Shown here one piece after another: positions 51,601-60,761 of a DNA stretch of 64,000 bases; the stretch's first letter is position 1, and the number at the start of each line of letters is the position of its first letter. Origin of the DNA: Photobacterium profundum (GTDB taxonomy: Bacteria; Pseudomonadota; Gammaproteobacteria; Enterobacterales; Vibrionaceae); NCBI RefSeq assembly GCF_003026285.1, contig NZ_PYOD01000021.1, forward strand, positions 1 to 64,000, read 5' to 3'. Under the pieces are notes generated by a model. It did no database searches and was not told the DNA's origin. It saw only the letters and a list, made by a program, of their open reading frames with translations. The position numbers and the translations under genes were made by a program.

Positions 51601-52794
51601 ATGCGTAAGTTAACGATTCTTGGTGCTACTGGCTCTATTGGAAGTAGTACATTGGCTGTTGCAGCACAGAACCCACAATTGTTTGAGGTTGTTGCTTTAG
51701 CTGCCGGTACGAATAGTCAGAAAATGCTCGAGTTATGCCGTATTTGGAAACCAAAATACGCGGCCATGGCATCTTTACAGGCAGCGAAGGAATTGTCGGC
51801 ATTACTGAAAAAGCATGAAATTAGTACCCAAGTTCTGGCTGGTGACGCTGGACTCTGCCAAGTCGCTGCACTTGATGAGATTGATACTGTCATGGCCGCA
51901 ATTGTTGGGGCTGCAGGTTTATTACCGACAATGGCTGGTGTGAAAGCGGGTAAACGAATTTTATTAGCAAACAAAGAAGCATTAGTGATGTCTGGTCAGA
52001 TGTTTATTGATGCGTGTGAGCAATATGGTGCAGAGCTACTACCTGTTGATAGTGAACATAATGCTATCTTCCAATGTTTACCTGCTGAGATTCAACGAGC
52101 AATGGGGCGTTGTGATCTAGAAGAACACGGTATTAGTAAAATCTTGTTAACGGGCTCTGGTGGGCCATTTAGGTATACTGATATATCTGAATTGGCATCG
52201 GTTACGCCGCAGATGGCAATCGCACATCCTAATTGGTCTATGGGACCTAAAATCTCAGTTGACTCCGCAACTATGATGAACAAAGGGCTTGAATATATTG
52301 AGGCTCGGTGGTTATTCAATGCGTCTAGAGAGCAGCTGCAAGTGATTATTCACCCACAGTCCGTTATTCACTCCATGGTGCAATACAAAGATGGTTCAGT
52401 ATTGGCGCAAATGGGCTTACCCGACATGCAAACGCCAATTGCGTGTGCAATGTCCTACCCAAATAGAGTGGATGCGGGTGTTGCACCATTAGATTTTAGT
52501 AATATTGGCGAATTTACTTTCTTGCCGCCAGACTACTCGCGCTATCCTTGTCTGAAACTTGCTATTGATGCATGTTATGAAGGTCAAGCCGCTACAACGG
52601 CATTGAATGCTGCGAACGAAATAGCGGTTGCGGCGTTTTTAAATAATGAAATCGGTTTTACCGATATTGCTGTAATAAATGAGCAAATTCTTAATTCTGC
52701 CGATATGACGACACCAGTAGATTTAGAAAGTGTGATTGAGTTAGATATGCGGGCTCGTATTTTGACTCACAACATAATTCGTAAGGTAGCATGA
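51601..52794 (+). CDS. dxr: 1-deoxy-D-xylulose 5-phosphate reductoisomerase
   Basis: Dxr (IspC), 397 residues, converts DXP to MEP with NADPH in the non-mevalonate isoprenoid pathway. The N-terminal Rossmann motif is LTILGATGSIGSSTLAV. The metal and substrate segments are LLANKEALVMSG, LLPVDSEHNAIFQCL, TGSGGPF and NWSMGPKISVDSATMMNKGLEYIEA. It supplies precursors used by UppS, encoded two genes upstream. The stop overlaps the rseP start by 4 bp (ATGA), so the two are translationally coupled. Confidence 0.97.
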   Translation: MRKLTILGATGSIGSSTLAVAAQNPQLFEVVALAAGTNSQKMLELCRIWKPKYAAMASLQAAKELSALLKKHEISTQVLAGDAGLCQVAALDEIDTVMAAIVGAAGLLPTMAGVKAGKRILLANKEALVMSGQMFIDACEQYGAELLPVDSEHNAIFQCLPAEIQRAMGRCDLEEHGISKILLTGSGGPFRYTDISELASVTPQMAIAHPNWSMGPKISVDSATMMNKGLEYIEARWLFNASREQLQVIIHPQSVIHSMVQYKDGSVLAQMGLPDMQTPIACAMSYPNRVDAGVAPLDFSNIGEFTFLPPDYSRYPCLKLAIDACYEGQAATTALNAANEIAVAAFLNNEIGFTDIAVINEQILNSADMTTPVDLESVIELDMRARILTHNIIRKVA

Positions 52795-54152
52795 ATATGA
52801 TGAGTATTTTATGGAATCTAGGGTCATTTATACTGGCTTTAGGGATTCTAATTGCAGCACATGAATTCGGTCACTTTTGGGTCGCACGACGTTGCGGTGT
52901 CTATGTTGAACGTTTTTCCATCGGTTTTGGTAAGTCGTTATGGCGTAAAGTCGGTAAAGATGGCACAGAATATACTCTGGCTATGATTCCACTTGGTGGT
53001 TACGTTAAAATGCTCGATGAGCGTGTTGATGACGTACCAGCTGATAAAAAACATATGGCTTTCAATAATAAACCACTATGGCAACGTAGTGCGATTGTTG
53101 CTGCCGGACCAATGGCGAACTTTATGTTTGCTATCTTTGCTTATTGGGTCGTTTATCTGATTGGAATTCCTGCAGTTCGTCCCATAATTGGTGAAGTCGC
53201 TCCGCAATCGATAGCGGCGGAAGCAGGAATTAGCTCTGGAATGGAACTAAAATCTATTTCAGGAATCAAAACCGCTGATTGGGAATCCGCTAATATGGCG
53301 ATGATTTCTCATATTGGTGATAAAGAAATGGTTATTACAGTCACTGAACCTAATAATGATTATGAGGTTCAGCGCACTTTAAACCTAAGTTCTTGGTCAT
53401 TTGACCCTGAAAGCGAACGTGTTCTAACAACTCTTGGTATTACACCCTATTCACCGTCAATAACCCTTTCCATCTCACAACTTGTTGACGGTGGAGCAGC
53501 AATTGATGCTGGATTCAGGTTAAATGATAAAATTGTGGCGATCGATAATACCCCGATCACCCAATGGAAAGAGGTTGTTGATGCTGTTCGATCGCACCCT
53601 GAACAAGCACTGTTGTTTGAATTAGAGCGTGAAGGGCAGCGTGTTTCGGTGACTTTGACACCGAAATCAAAAAAATTAGCGAATGATGAGTTAATTGGCT
53701 ACGCAGGTTTTGCGCCAGAAGTGGAAGCTTGGCCCGAGTCATACCGTATTAACCTTCAGTTTGGTCCTATAGAAGCAGTAGGAAAAGCAACAGAAAAAAC
53801 ATGGCAGTTGGTGACGTTGACCTTTGACATGGTGACAAAGTTGGTAACTGGTGATGTGGCGCTTAAAAATCTAAGTGGCCCAATATCCATAGCGAAAGGG
53901 GCTGGAATGACCGCCGATTACGGTTTGGTGTATTTCCTTGGATTTTTAGCTCTGATTAGTGTGAACTTAGGGATAGTTAACTTGTTACCGCTTCCGGTAC
54001 TTGATGGTGGACATTTAATGTATTTTGCCATTGAAGCTGTAACCCGTCGTCCCGTTTCTGAGCGTGTCCAGGATCTTGGCTATAGAGTGGGATCAGCCAT
54101 TTTGGTTGCATTAATGGCCGTAGCGCTATTCAATGATTTTACCCGCCTTTAA
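52791..54152 (+). CDS. rseP: Site-2 protease RseP
   Basis: RseP, 453 residues, is an inner-membrane zinc metalloprotease that cleaves RseA within the membrane during the sigma-E envelope stress response and also clears signal peptides. The HExxH motif is in LIAAHEFGHFWVARRCGV (helix 1), and the third ligand region NLLPLPVLDGGHLMYFAIEA is near residue 390-410. Two PDZ-like domains lie between (IIGEVAPQSIAAEAGISSGMEL and LVDGGAAIDAGFRLNDKIVAIDN). It overlaps dxr and precedes bamA, the canonical order. Confidence 0.96.
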   Translation: MNMMSILWNLGSFILALGILIAAHEFGHFWVARRCGVYVERFSIGFGKSLWRKVGKDGTEYTLAMIPLGGYVKMLDERVDDVPADKKHMAFNNKPLWQRSAIVAAGPMANFMFAIFAYWVVYLIGIPAVRPIIGEVAPQSIAAEAGISSGMELKSISGIKTADWESANMAMISHIGDKEMVITVTEPNNDYEVQRTLNLSSWSFDPESERVLTTLGITPYSPSITLSISQLVDGGAAIDAGFRLNDKIVAIDNTPITQWKEVVDAVRSHPEQALLFELEREGQRVSVTLTPKSKKLANDELIGYAGFAPEVEAWPESYRINLQFGPIEAVGKATEKTWQLVTLTFDMVTKLVTGDVALKNLSGPISIAKGAGMTADYGLVYFLGFLALISVNLGIVNLLPLPVLDGGHLMYFAIEAVTRRPVSERVQDLGYRVGSAILVALMAVALFNDFTRL

Positions 54153-54189
54153 TAAGTGCGTTTTTTAGCAAGGAATAATTAGAACAGTA

Positions 54190-56610
54190 ATGGCGATAAA
54201 AAAACTGTTGATCGCATCACTCTTACTCGGTAGCAGTGTTGCGCAGAGCGCGGAACAATTTGTAGTTGATGATATTCGTTTTGAAGGGCTTCAACGTGTC
54301 ACTATGGGGGCTGCATTGTTAAAAATGCCAGTACGTGTAGGCGATAATGTTGATGACCGTGATGTGGCGGAAATTATTCAGGCTCTTTTTGCTTCCGGTA
54401 ACTTCGAAGATATTAAAGTATTTCGTGATGGTGATGCACTGGTTGTCAAAGTGCTTGAGCGTCCGACAATTGCCAATATAACATTTTCGGGAAACAAGGC
54501 GATCAAGGAAGAGCAACTTACTGATAATCTAGATTCATCGAATCTTCGTATTGGTGAAGCACTTGATCGTACGACACTCAGTAAAATAGAAAAAGGGTTA
54601 GAAGACTTTTACTATAGTGTCGGTAAATATAACGCCAGCGTACAAGCTGTTGTTACGCCATTGCCTCGAAATCGAGCGGATCTTAAATTTGTTTTCACTG
54701 AAGGTGTATCGGCAAAAATTCAGCAGATCAACTTCATTGGTAATGACGTTTTTACTGATGCAGAGCTGAGCAGTAAATTTAACTTGAAGGCTGATATTCC
54801 ATGGTGGAATTTCCTTGCTGATGAAAAATATCAAAAGCAAGTGCTCGCAGGTGATTTAGAAATATTACGCTCGCAATACTTGAATAATGGTTACTTGAAA
54901 TACAAGTTAGACTCTACTCAAGTCTCAATCTCTCCAGATAAAAAAGGTGTGTATATCACGCTTAAAATTGATGAGGGCGAGCAGTATCAAGTGAAAGATG
55001 TAACGTTCCGTGGCGATTTGTCGAAAGATAATAATGACCTAAACGAGCTTGTTACGATCAACACTGGTGATACCTATAACGGTGCACAAGTGACGGCACT
55101 TGAAGAAGCCGTTAAGCGAACATTAGGTGAGTCTGGGTATGCGTACCCGCAGGTAACGACTATTCCTGATTTTGATGACGATAATAATGAAGTCTCATTG
55201 CTTGTAAACGTTGAATCTGGCAAGCGTATTTATGTACGTAATATCCAGTTCTCAGGTAACACATCAACAAAAGATGAAGTGTTGCGTCGAGAGATGCGTC
55301 AAATGGAAGGCAGCTGGCTGAACTCTAAATCGGTTGAAAGCGGTAAGAGCCGTTTGAATCGAACTGGCTTTTTTGAAACCGTCGATGTACAAACCGTTCG
55401 TGTACCGGGTTCTGATGATGAAGTCGATATCAAATATGTCGTGAAAGAGGCTAATGCTGGTAGCATTAACTTCGGTGTTGGTTATGGTACTGAGTCAGGT
55501 ATCAGCTTCCAGGCGGGTATACAGCAAGATAACTTCTTAGGTACAGGTAATCGTTTTGGCATCAATGCGATGATGAACGACTACCAAAAAAATGTAAGTT
55601 TAGAATACCGTGACCCTTACTTTACGATCGATGGTATTAGCTTAGGTGGTAAAATTTACTACAACGAGTTTGAAGCATCGGATGCAAACATTTCGGACTA
55701 TACCAACCAAAGTTATGGTACAAGTTTGACATGGGGCTTCCCGTTTGATGAATTAAACTTCTTCGAATTTGGCCTAGGTTACGATCATAACAAGATTTCG
55801 AATACCCAAGAATATTACCAAATTGAAAAATTCAAAAAGATTCATGGCTTCGATCGAGGTCAAAATGTGATTGAATTAGATGACTTTGATTGGTCGGTTT
55901 CATGGACTCGTAATAACTTGAACCGTGGTTATTTCCCTACAGCGGGTAATCACCAACGTGCATCGTTCCGTATGACAATTCCGGGTTCTGATGCTCAGTA
56001 CTTCAAAACGCAGTACGATGTTCGCCAATACTTCCCATTAAACGACGGGCATGATTTTAGCTTATTGCTTCGTGGTCGTTTAGGTTACGGTAATGGTTAT
56101 GGCACAACCGACAATGGTAGTGATCAATTACTGCCATTCTACGAAAACTTCTACGCGGGTGGTTTCACTACGTTACGTGGTTTCCGTTCTAACACTGTTG
56201 GTCCTAAAGCTGTTTATGTTGGTGGTTGTAGTTCAGGTAGCTCAATTGGTGGTAATAACAATTGTGCAACAGGTACTGACGATGCTGCTGGTGGTAACGC
56301 CGTTGCATTAGCAAGTATGGAGCTTATTGTTCCAACTCCGTTTGCATCAGATGAAATTCGTAATCAGATCCGTACTAGTCTATTTATTGATGCAGGTACA
56401 GTGTGGGATACGGAATATGATTTGAAAGATACTGACGGTAAATATCTTGAAGATTATTCCGACATGGGATTAATTCGTGCGTCATACGGTGCTGCTTTAC
56501 AGTGGATGTCACCGATGGGCCCATTGGTATTCTCGATTGCTCGTCCGATCAAGAAATACGACGGTGATGATGAAGAATTCTTCACATTCACTATTGGACG
56601 AACATTCTAA
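54190..56610 (+). CDS. bamA: Outer-membrane assembly factor BamA
   Basis: BamA, 806 residues, is the central barrel of the BAM complex that inserts beta-barrel proteins. A Sec signal peptide (KKLLIASLLLGSSVAQSA) is followed by five POTRA domains (about 22-420; the first begins FVVDDIRFEGLQRV) and a 16-strand Omp85 barrel. The loop-6 motif is GGFTTLRGFRSNTVGPKAV. The C-terminus FTFTIGRTF ends in Phe, as expected for an outer-membrane barrel. A Cys pair in an extracellular loop (VGGCSSGSSIGGNNNCATG) could form a disulfide. Confidence 0.97.
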   Translation: MAIKKLLIASLLLGSSVAQSAEQFVVDDIRFEGLQRVTMGAALLKMPVRVGDNVDDRDVAEIIQALFASGNFEDIKVFRDGDALVVKVLERPTIANITFSGNKAIKEEQLTDNLDSSNLRIGEALDRTTLSKIEKGLEDFYYSVGKYNASVQAVVTPLPRNRADLKFVFTEGVSAKIQQINFIGNDVFTDAELSSKFNLKADIPWWNFLADEKYQKQVLAGDLEILRSQYLNNGYLKYKLDSTQVSISPDKKGVYITLKIDEGEQYQVKDVTFRGDLSKDNNDLNELVTINTGDTYNGAQVTALEEAVKRTLGESGYAYPQVTTIPDFDDDNNEVSLLVNVESGKRIYVRNIQFSGNTSTKDEVLRREMRQMEGSWLNSKSVESGKSRLNRTGFFETVDVQTVRVPGSDDEVDIKYVVKEANAGSINFGVGYGTESGISFQAGIQQDNFLGTGNRFGINAMMNDYQKNVSLEYRDPYFTIDGISLGGKIYYNEFEASDANISDYTNQSYGTSLTWGFPFDELNFFEFGLGYDHNKISNTQEYYQIEKFKKIHGFDRGQNVIELDDFDWSVSWTRNNLNRGYFPTAGNHQRASFRMTIPGSDAQYFKTQYDVRQYFPLNDGHDFSLLLRGRLGYGNGYGTTDNGSDQLLPFYENFYAGGFTTLRGFRSNTVGPKAVYVGGCSSGSSIGGNNNCATGTDDAAGGNAVALASMELIVPTPFASDEIRNQIRTSLFIDAGTVWDTEYDLKDTDGKYLEDYSDMGLIRASYGAALQWMSPMGPLVFSIARPIKKYDGDDEEFFTFTIGRTF

Positions 56611-56629
56611 TTTTTTGAGGAGAAGTCTT

Positions 56630-57139
56630 TTGAAACAGTGGATTAAAGCAGCAAGTTTAAGTTTAGTTATTTTATCATCTTCAATGTATGCGCAAGCAGC
56701 TGAAGCTGCACAAAAAGTGGGCTATGTTGCAACGGGTCAAGCAATGGCTCAGTTAGCTAAGCGTTACAATGTGTCTGAAAAGCTACGTAAAGAGTTCAAA
56801 GATCGCATTGATGAGCTTCGCGGCATTGAAAATAGAATGAAAACAAAGGTCGAGAAAATGAAGCGTGATGGTGAGTTAATGAGCTCAACTGATCGTACTA
56901 AGATTCAGCGTGAATTAGCATCTCTTGATTCTACGTACAAGCTAAAGGCTAAAGCACTTCAAGAAGACCAGCGTCGTCGTGGTCAAGAAGAAGAACAGAA
57001 ATTAGTGATGAAAATTCGTACAGCAATCCAAACTGTAGCGAAGAAAGAAGGCTATGATATCGTGGTTGATGCACAAGCTGTATTGTTTGCAGATCCTAAA
57101 GATGACTTATCTAATAAAGTTATCACTGCAGTAAAATAA
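56630..57139 (+). CDS. skp: Periplasmic chaperone Skp (OmpH)
   Basis: Skp, 169 residues, holds unfolded outer-membrane proteins in the periplasm and hands them to BamA. A signal peptide (KQWIKAASLSLVILSSSMYAQAAEA) is followed by KVGYVATGQAMAQLAKRYNVSEKLRKEFKDR and a long charged helical hairpin, then YDIVVDAQAVLFADPKDDLSNKVI at the C-terminus. The start is TTG 56630, with a strong GAGGAGA site 6 bp upstream. In-frame codons from 56477 lie inside bamA and encode no signal peptide. Confidence 0.94.
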   Translation: MKQWIKAASLSLVILSSSMYAQAAEAAQKVGYVATGQAMAQLAKRYNVSEKLRKEFKDRIDELRGIENRMKTKVEKMKRDGELMSSTDRTKIQRELASLDSTYKLKAKALQEDQRRRGQEEEQKLVMKIRTAIQTVAKKEGYDIVVDAQAVLFADPKDDLSNKVITAVK

Positions 57140-57154
57140 AGTGATTATTCTCTT

Positions 57155-57186
57155 AACGCTATTTTGCTCAACGGCAAGATAGCGTT
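57155..57186 (+). terminator. Inverted repeat between skp and lpxD
   Basis: AACGCTATTTTGC ... GGCAAGATAGCGTT forms a nearly perfect long stem with a short loop but no T run. It is probably an mRNA processing or stability element within the operon, not a full terminator. Confidence 0.45.
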
Positions 57187-57219
57187 GAGCTGAGCAGTTA
57201 TAAAAGAATAAGGTTAACA

Positions 57220-58245
57220 ATGGCACGTATTACTCTTGCTGAAATAGCAGATAAATTGGGTGCGGAACTTCGTGGAGATGGTTCTGTAGAAATTCAATCA
57301 ATTGCTGGCATGGAAAAAGCGGCTGAAGGGCAAATTACCTTCTTGTCTGCAAGTAAGTACCGTAAACATTTAGCAGAATGTCAGGCGTCGGCAGTTATGC
57401 TGAAAGAGGCCGATTTACCGTTTTTTGATGGGAATGCACTGGTACTGAAGGACCCGTATTTAGGGTACGCACTTCTTGCTCAATTATTGGATACGACACC
57501 TAAATCTGCTTCAAATATTGCGTCATCTGCATATATTGCTGATGATGCAATAATCGGTGAAGGTGCTGCTATTGGTCATAATGCGGTTATTGAATCAGGC
57601 GCTCAAATAGGCGCCAATGTACAAATAGGTGCTGGCACCTTTATTGGACAGCATGCAGTTATTGGTGCAGGCAGTAAAATTTGGGCGAATGTATCTATTT
57701 ACCACAGTGTGACATTAGGGGTGAATTGCTTAGTACAATCAGGTGCCGTAATTGGTTCTGATGGCTTTGGTTATGCTAATGATCGTGGTAAGTGGGTTAA
57801 AATTCCACAATTAGGTTCGGTACATGTTGGTAATAATGTAGAAATTGGAGCATGTACTACGATTGATCGTGGCGCACTTGATGATACCATTATTGCCGAT
57901 GGTGTTATTATTGATAACCACTGCCAAATTGCCCATAACGTAACGATCGGTGAAAATACTGCGATTGCCGGTGCAACAACGATGGCTGGTAGCTTAAAGA
58001 TTGGTAAGCACTGCTTTATTGGTGGTGCGACAGTAATTAATGGTCATATGGAAATTACTGATGGTGTTACGATTACCGGTATGGGAATGGTAATGCGTCC
58101 TATCACCGAGCCTGGTGTATACTCATCAGGAATACCATTGCAGACTAATCGCGAATGGCGCAAAACAGCGGCTCGAGTTATGAAAATTGAAGAGATGAAT
58201 AAACGTCTTAAATCAGTTGAAAAAAAGCTGAATGAGAGCAACTAA
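57220..58245 (+). CDS. lpxD: UDP-3-O-acylglucosamine N-acyltransferase
   Basis: LpxD, 341 residues, adds the second 3-hydroxyacyl chain (N-linked, from acyl-ACP) in lipid A synthesis. An N-terminal uridine-binding domain (ITLAEIADKLGAELRGDGSVEIQSIAGMEKAAEGQITFLS) precedes a left-handed beta-helix of hexapeptide repeats (about 100-300: IIGEGAAIGHNAVIESGAQIGANVQIGAGTFIGQHAVIG). The catalytic His is probably in IIDNHCQIAHNVTIGENTAIAG. A C-terminal helix follows (MKIEEMNKRLKSVEKKLNE). It lies in the conserved skp-lpxD-fabZ-lpxA-lpxB run. Confidence 0.97.
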   Translation: MARITLAEIADKLGAELRGDGSVEIQSIAGMEKAAEGQITFLSASKYRKHLAECQASAVMLKEADLPFFDGNALVLKDPYLGYALLAQLLDTTPKSASNIASSAYIADDAIIGEGAAIGHNAVIESGAQIGANVQIGAGTFIGQHAVIGAGSKIWANVSIYHSVTLGVNCLVQSGAVIGSDGFGYANDRGKWVKIPQLGSVHVGNNVEIGACTTIDRGALDDTIIADGVIIDNHCQIAHNVTIGENTAIAGATTMAGSLKIGKHCFIGGATVINGHMEITDGVTITGMGMVMRPITEPGVYSSGIPLQTNREWRKTAARVMKIEEMNKRLKSVEKKLNESN

Positions 58246-58272
58246 TTAATCTTCAATAGAGTTCGTTGAACT

Positions 58273-58298
58273 GGCCTGCGCATGCGTAGGCCATTTTG
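58273..58298 (+). terminator. Weak hairpin between lpxD and fabZ
   Basis: GGCCTGCGCATGCGTAGGCC is a palindromic stem followed by ATTTTG. The short T run suggests partial termination or an RNA stability element within the operon. Confidence 0.5.
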
Positions 58299-58368
58299 CG
58301 TTTAATATATATGATTTTAAAATTATTTTTATAGGTGCCAGTTGCCTATTTCGAACAGGAATGTAGTT

Positions 58369-58821
58369 TTGACAAGCGAAAAGAAAACGTTAAATATCAC
58401 TGAAATTCAGGCGCTTTTACCGCACCGTTACCCGTTTTTAATGATTGATCGTGTAACGAATTACGAAGAAGGCCAAACGTTAACAGCGTATAAGAATGTC
58501 TCAATCAACGAGCCTTTATTTACTGGCCACTTCCCTAAGATGCCTATTTTTCCTGGCGTGATGATTCTTGAAGCAATGGCTCAAGCTACTGGATTATTGG
58601 CTTTTAAAAGCTTTGGTGCTCCTTCTGAAAATGAACTGTATTACTTTGCAAGCATTGATAAAGCGAAGTTCCGTAAACCTGTTGTCCCTGGCGATCAGCT
58701 TGTTTTAGAGGTTGAGTTTATAAAAGAGCGCCGTGGCATTGCTCTATTTAATGGCACCGCAAAAGTTGACGGTGAAGTTGTTTGCTCTGCTGAGCTTAAA
58801 TGCGCAAGACGAGAATTCTAA
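58369..58821 (+). CDS. fabZ: 3-hydroxyacyl-[ACP] dehydratase FabZ
   Basis: FabZ, 150 residues, dehydrates (R)-3-hydroxyacyl-ACP in fatty-acid elongation and competes with LpxA/LpxD for that intermediate. The hot-dog fold shows LLPHRYPFLMIDRV, then the active site FTGHFPKMPIFPGVMILEAMAQATG with the catalytic His and Glu, and VVPGDQLVLEVEF. I choose the TTG at 58369, with AGGA 8 bp upstream, which gives an N-terminus of normal length. Another TTG at 58342 would add nine residues without a better site. The stop overlaps the lpxA start by one base. Confidence 0.95.
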   Translation: MTSEKKTLNITEIQALLPHRYPFLMIDRVTNYEEGQTLTAYKNVSINEPLFTGHFPKMPIFPGVMILEAMAQATGLLAFKSFGAPSENELYYFASIDKAKFRKPVVPGDQLVLEVEFIKERRGIALFNGTAKVDGEVVCSAELKCARREF

Positions 58822-59609
58822 TGATCCATGAAACAGCAAAAATCCATCCGTCGGCTGTAATCGAAGATGGTGTTAAAATTGGTGCGAATGTTACCGTTGG
58901 CCCATTTACTTACATTGGTGCAGATGTTGAAATCGGTGATGGCACAGAAGTGATGTCACACGTTGTGATCAAAGGCCCTACGATTATTGGTCAAGATAAC
59001 CGTATTTTCCCATTCGCAGTGATTGGCGAAGAGTGCCAAGATAAGAAATATAGCGGTGAAGCCACACGTCTTGTGGTCGGTGATCGCAATGTGATTCGTG
59101 AAAGCGTCCAACTTCACCGTGGTACCACGCAAGATAAAGGCGTCACAACTGTTGGTAATGACAACCTATTGTGTGTTAATGCACACGTTGCTCATGATGT
59201 TGTGATTGGCGATCATACACATATTGGTAATAATTCAATCCTTGGCGGGCATGTCACAGTTGGTGATCACGCTGGTGTGATGGCGCTATCTGCAATCCAT
59301 CCATTTTGTACTGTTGGTGCTTATAGCTATGTTGGTGGTTGTTCGGCAGTTGTGCAAGATGTACCCCCATATGTCTTAGCGCAAGGTAACCATGCTACAC
59401 CTTTTGGTTTGAACTTGGTTGGCCTTCAACGCAATGGCTTCGAAAAGCCAGAACTTCATGCTCTGCGTCGTGCATATAAAGAAATTTACCGTTCAGGAAA
59501 AACATTGGCAGAAGTGAAGCCAGTATTAGCTGAAATGGCTGAAGAGTGGCCATCTGTTGGTTTACTATGTGATGCTCTGAATAACACAGAACGCGGTATT
59601 ATTCGCTAA
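58821..59609 (+). CDS. lpxA: UDP-N-acetylglucosamine acyltransferase
   Basis: LpxA, 262 residues, carries out the first step of lipid A synthesis, O-acylating UDP-GlcNAc from 3-hydroxyacyl-ACP. Hexapeptide repeats from IHETAKIHPSAVIEDGVKIGANVTVGPFTYIG form the beta-helix. The catalytic His lies in the segment NDNLLCVNAHVAHDVVIGDHTHIGNN. The C-terminal helical part is HATPFGLNLVGLQRNGFEKPELHALRRAYKEIYRSG. ATG 58821 shares its A with the fabZ stop (TAATG), and the lpxA stop likewise overlaps lpxB, so the three are translationally coupled. Confidence 0.97.
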   Translation: MIHETAKIHPSAVIEDGVKIGANVTVGPFTYIGADVEIGDGTEVMSHVVIKGPTIIGQDNRIFPFAVIGEECQDKKYSGEATRLVVGDRNVIRESVQLHRGTTQDKGVTTVGNDNLLCVNAHVAHDVVIGDHTHIGNNSILGGHVTVGDHAGVMALSAIHPFCTVGAYSYVGGCSAVVQDVPPYVLAQGNHATPFGLNLVGLQRNGFEKPELHALRRAYKEIYRSGKTLAEVKPVLAEMAEEWPSVGLLCDALNNTERGIIR

Positions 59610-60751
59610 TGACGAAGCCACTGCGAATAGGAATTGTCGCTGGGGAAATCTCCGGCGATATTTTAGGTGCTGGCTTTATTCGTGCGATTAAAGCCCAATA
59701 CCCTGATGCTGAATTTGTTGGTGTCGCAGGTCCACGTATGGAAGCAGAAGGCTGTGAAGCGCTGTTTGATATGGAAGAGCTTGCGGTGATGGGCATTGTG
59801 GAAGTATTAGGGCGTTTGCCTCGCTTGCTCAAAGTTAAAGCTGAGTTAGTGACATACTTTACTGAAAACCCACCGGATGTATTTGTTGGTATCGATGCGC
59901 CTGATTTTAATCTACGCCTAGAGCTAGATTTAAAGCTACATGGTATTAAGACAGTTCATTACGTGAGTCCATCGGTATGGGCGTGGCGCCAAAAGCGGAT
60001 TTTCAAAATAGAGGCAGCAACTAACTTAGTATTGGCTTTCTTACCTTTTGAAAAAGCGTTTTACGATAAGTTTAATGTGCCGTGTGAGTTCGTTGGGCAT
60101 ACAATGGCTGATGCTATCCCTCTTAAAACCGATCAGGCTGCAGCACAAGCTTTACTAAACCTTGATGGCAGTAAGCGCTGGCTCGCGGTATTACCCGGTA
60201 GCCGTGGCAGTGAGATGGGGATGTTGGCCGCTCCTTTCATTGAAACCTGTAAATTGCTTAAGCAAAAACACCCTGATCTTGGCTTTGTTGTTGCATTAGT
60301 CAATGACAAACGTCGTGAACAATTTGAACAGTCATGGCAAGAAACGGCTCCAGAACTCGATTTTGTACTGGTAAATGATACTGCACGTAATGTGATGACA
60401 GCTTCAGATGCGGTGTTATTGGCATCAGGCACTGTCGCATTAGAGTGCATGCTTGTTGGTCGTCCTATGGTGGTGGGTTACAAAGTAAAGCCTTTGACCG
60501 CATGGATAATAAGACGTTTGGTTAAAACAAAATATGTGTCTTTGGCAAATATTTTAGCTGACAAACCCTTGGTGACCGAATTACTGCAAGAAGATTGCGT
60601 GCCTGAAAAATTAAGTGCCGAAGTCGATCGAATTTTGAGTTCTGATAATACTGAATTATTGAGTGAATTTTCTCGTATGCATCAGTCAATAAAGTGCGAT
60701 GCAGATAATCGAGCCGCTCACGCAGTTTTATCATTAATCAACAAAGCTTGA
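59609..60751 (+). CDS. lpxB: Lipid-A-disaccharide synthase
   Basis: LpxB, 380 residues, is a GT19 glycosyltransferase that joins UDP-diacylglucosamine and lipid X into the lipid A disaccharide at the inner membrane. Family segments are GIVAGEISGDILGAGFIRAIK, FVGVAGPRMEAEGCEALFDMEELAVMGIVEVL, HYVSPSVWAWRQKRI, LAVLPGSRGSEM and LLASGTVALECMLVGRPMVVGYK. The ATG overlaps the lpxA stop. rnhB follows after 10 bp, so the operon continues. Confidence 0.97.
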   Translation: MTKPLRIGIVAGEISGDILGAGFIRAIKAQYPDAEFVGVAGPRMEAEGCEALFDMEELAVMGIVEVLGRLPRLLKVKAELVTYFTENPPDVFVGIDAPDFNLRLELDLKLHGIKTVHYVSPSVWAWRQKRIFKIEAATNLVLAFLPFEKAFYDKFNVPCEFVGHTMADAIPLKTDQAAAQALLNLDGSKRWLAVLPGSRGSEMGMLAAPFIETCKLLKQKHPDLGFVVALVNDKRREQFEQSWQETAPELDFVLVNDTARNVMTASDAVLLASGTVALECMLVGRPMVVGYKVKPLTAWIIRRLVKTKYVSLANILADKPLVTELLQEDCVPEKLSAEVDRILSSDNTELLSEFSRMHQSIKCDADNRAAHAVLSLINKA

Positions 60752-60761
60752 GCAAATAATA

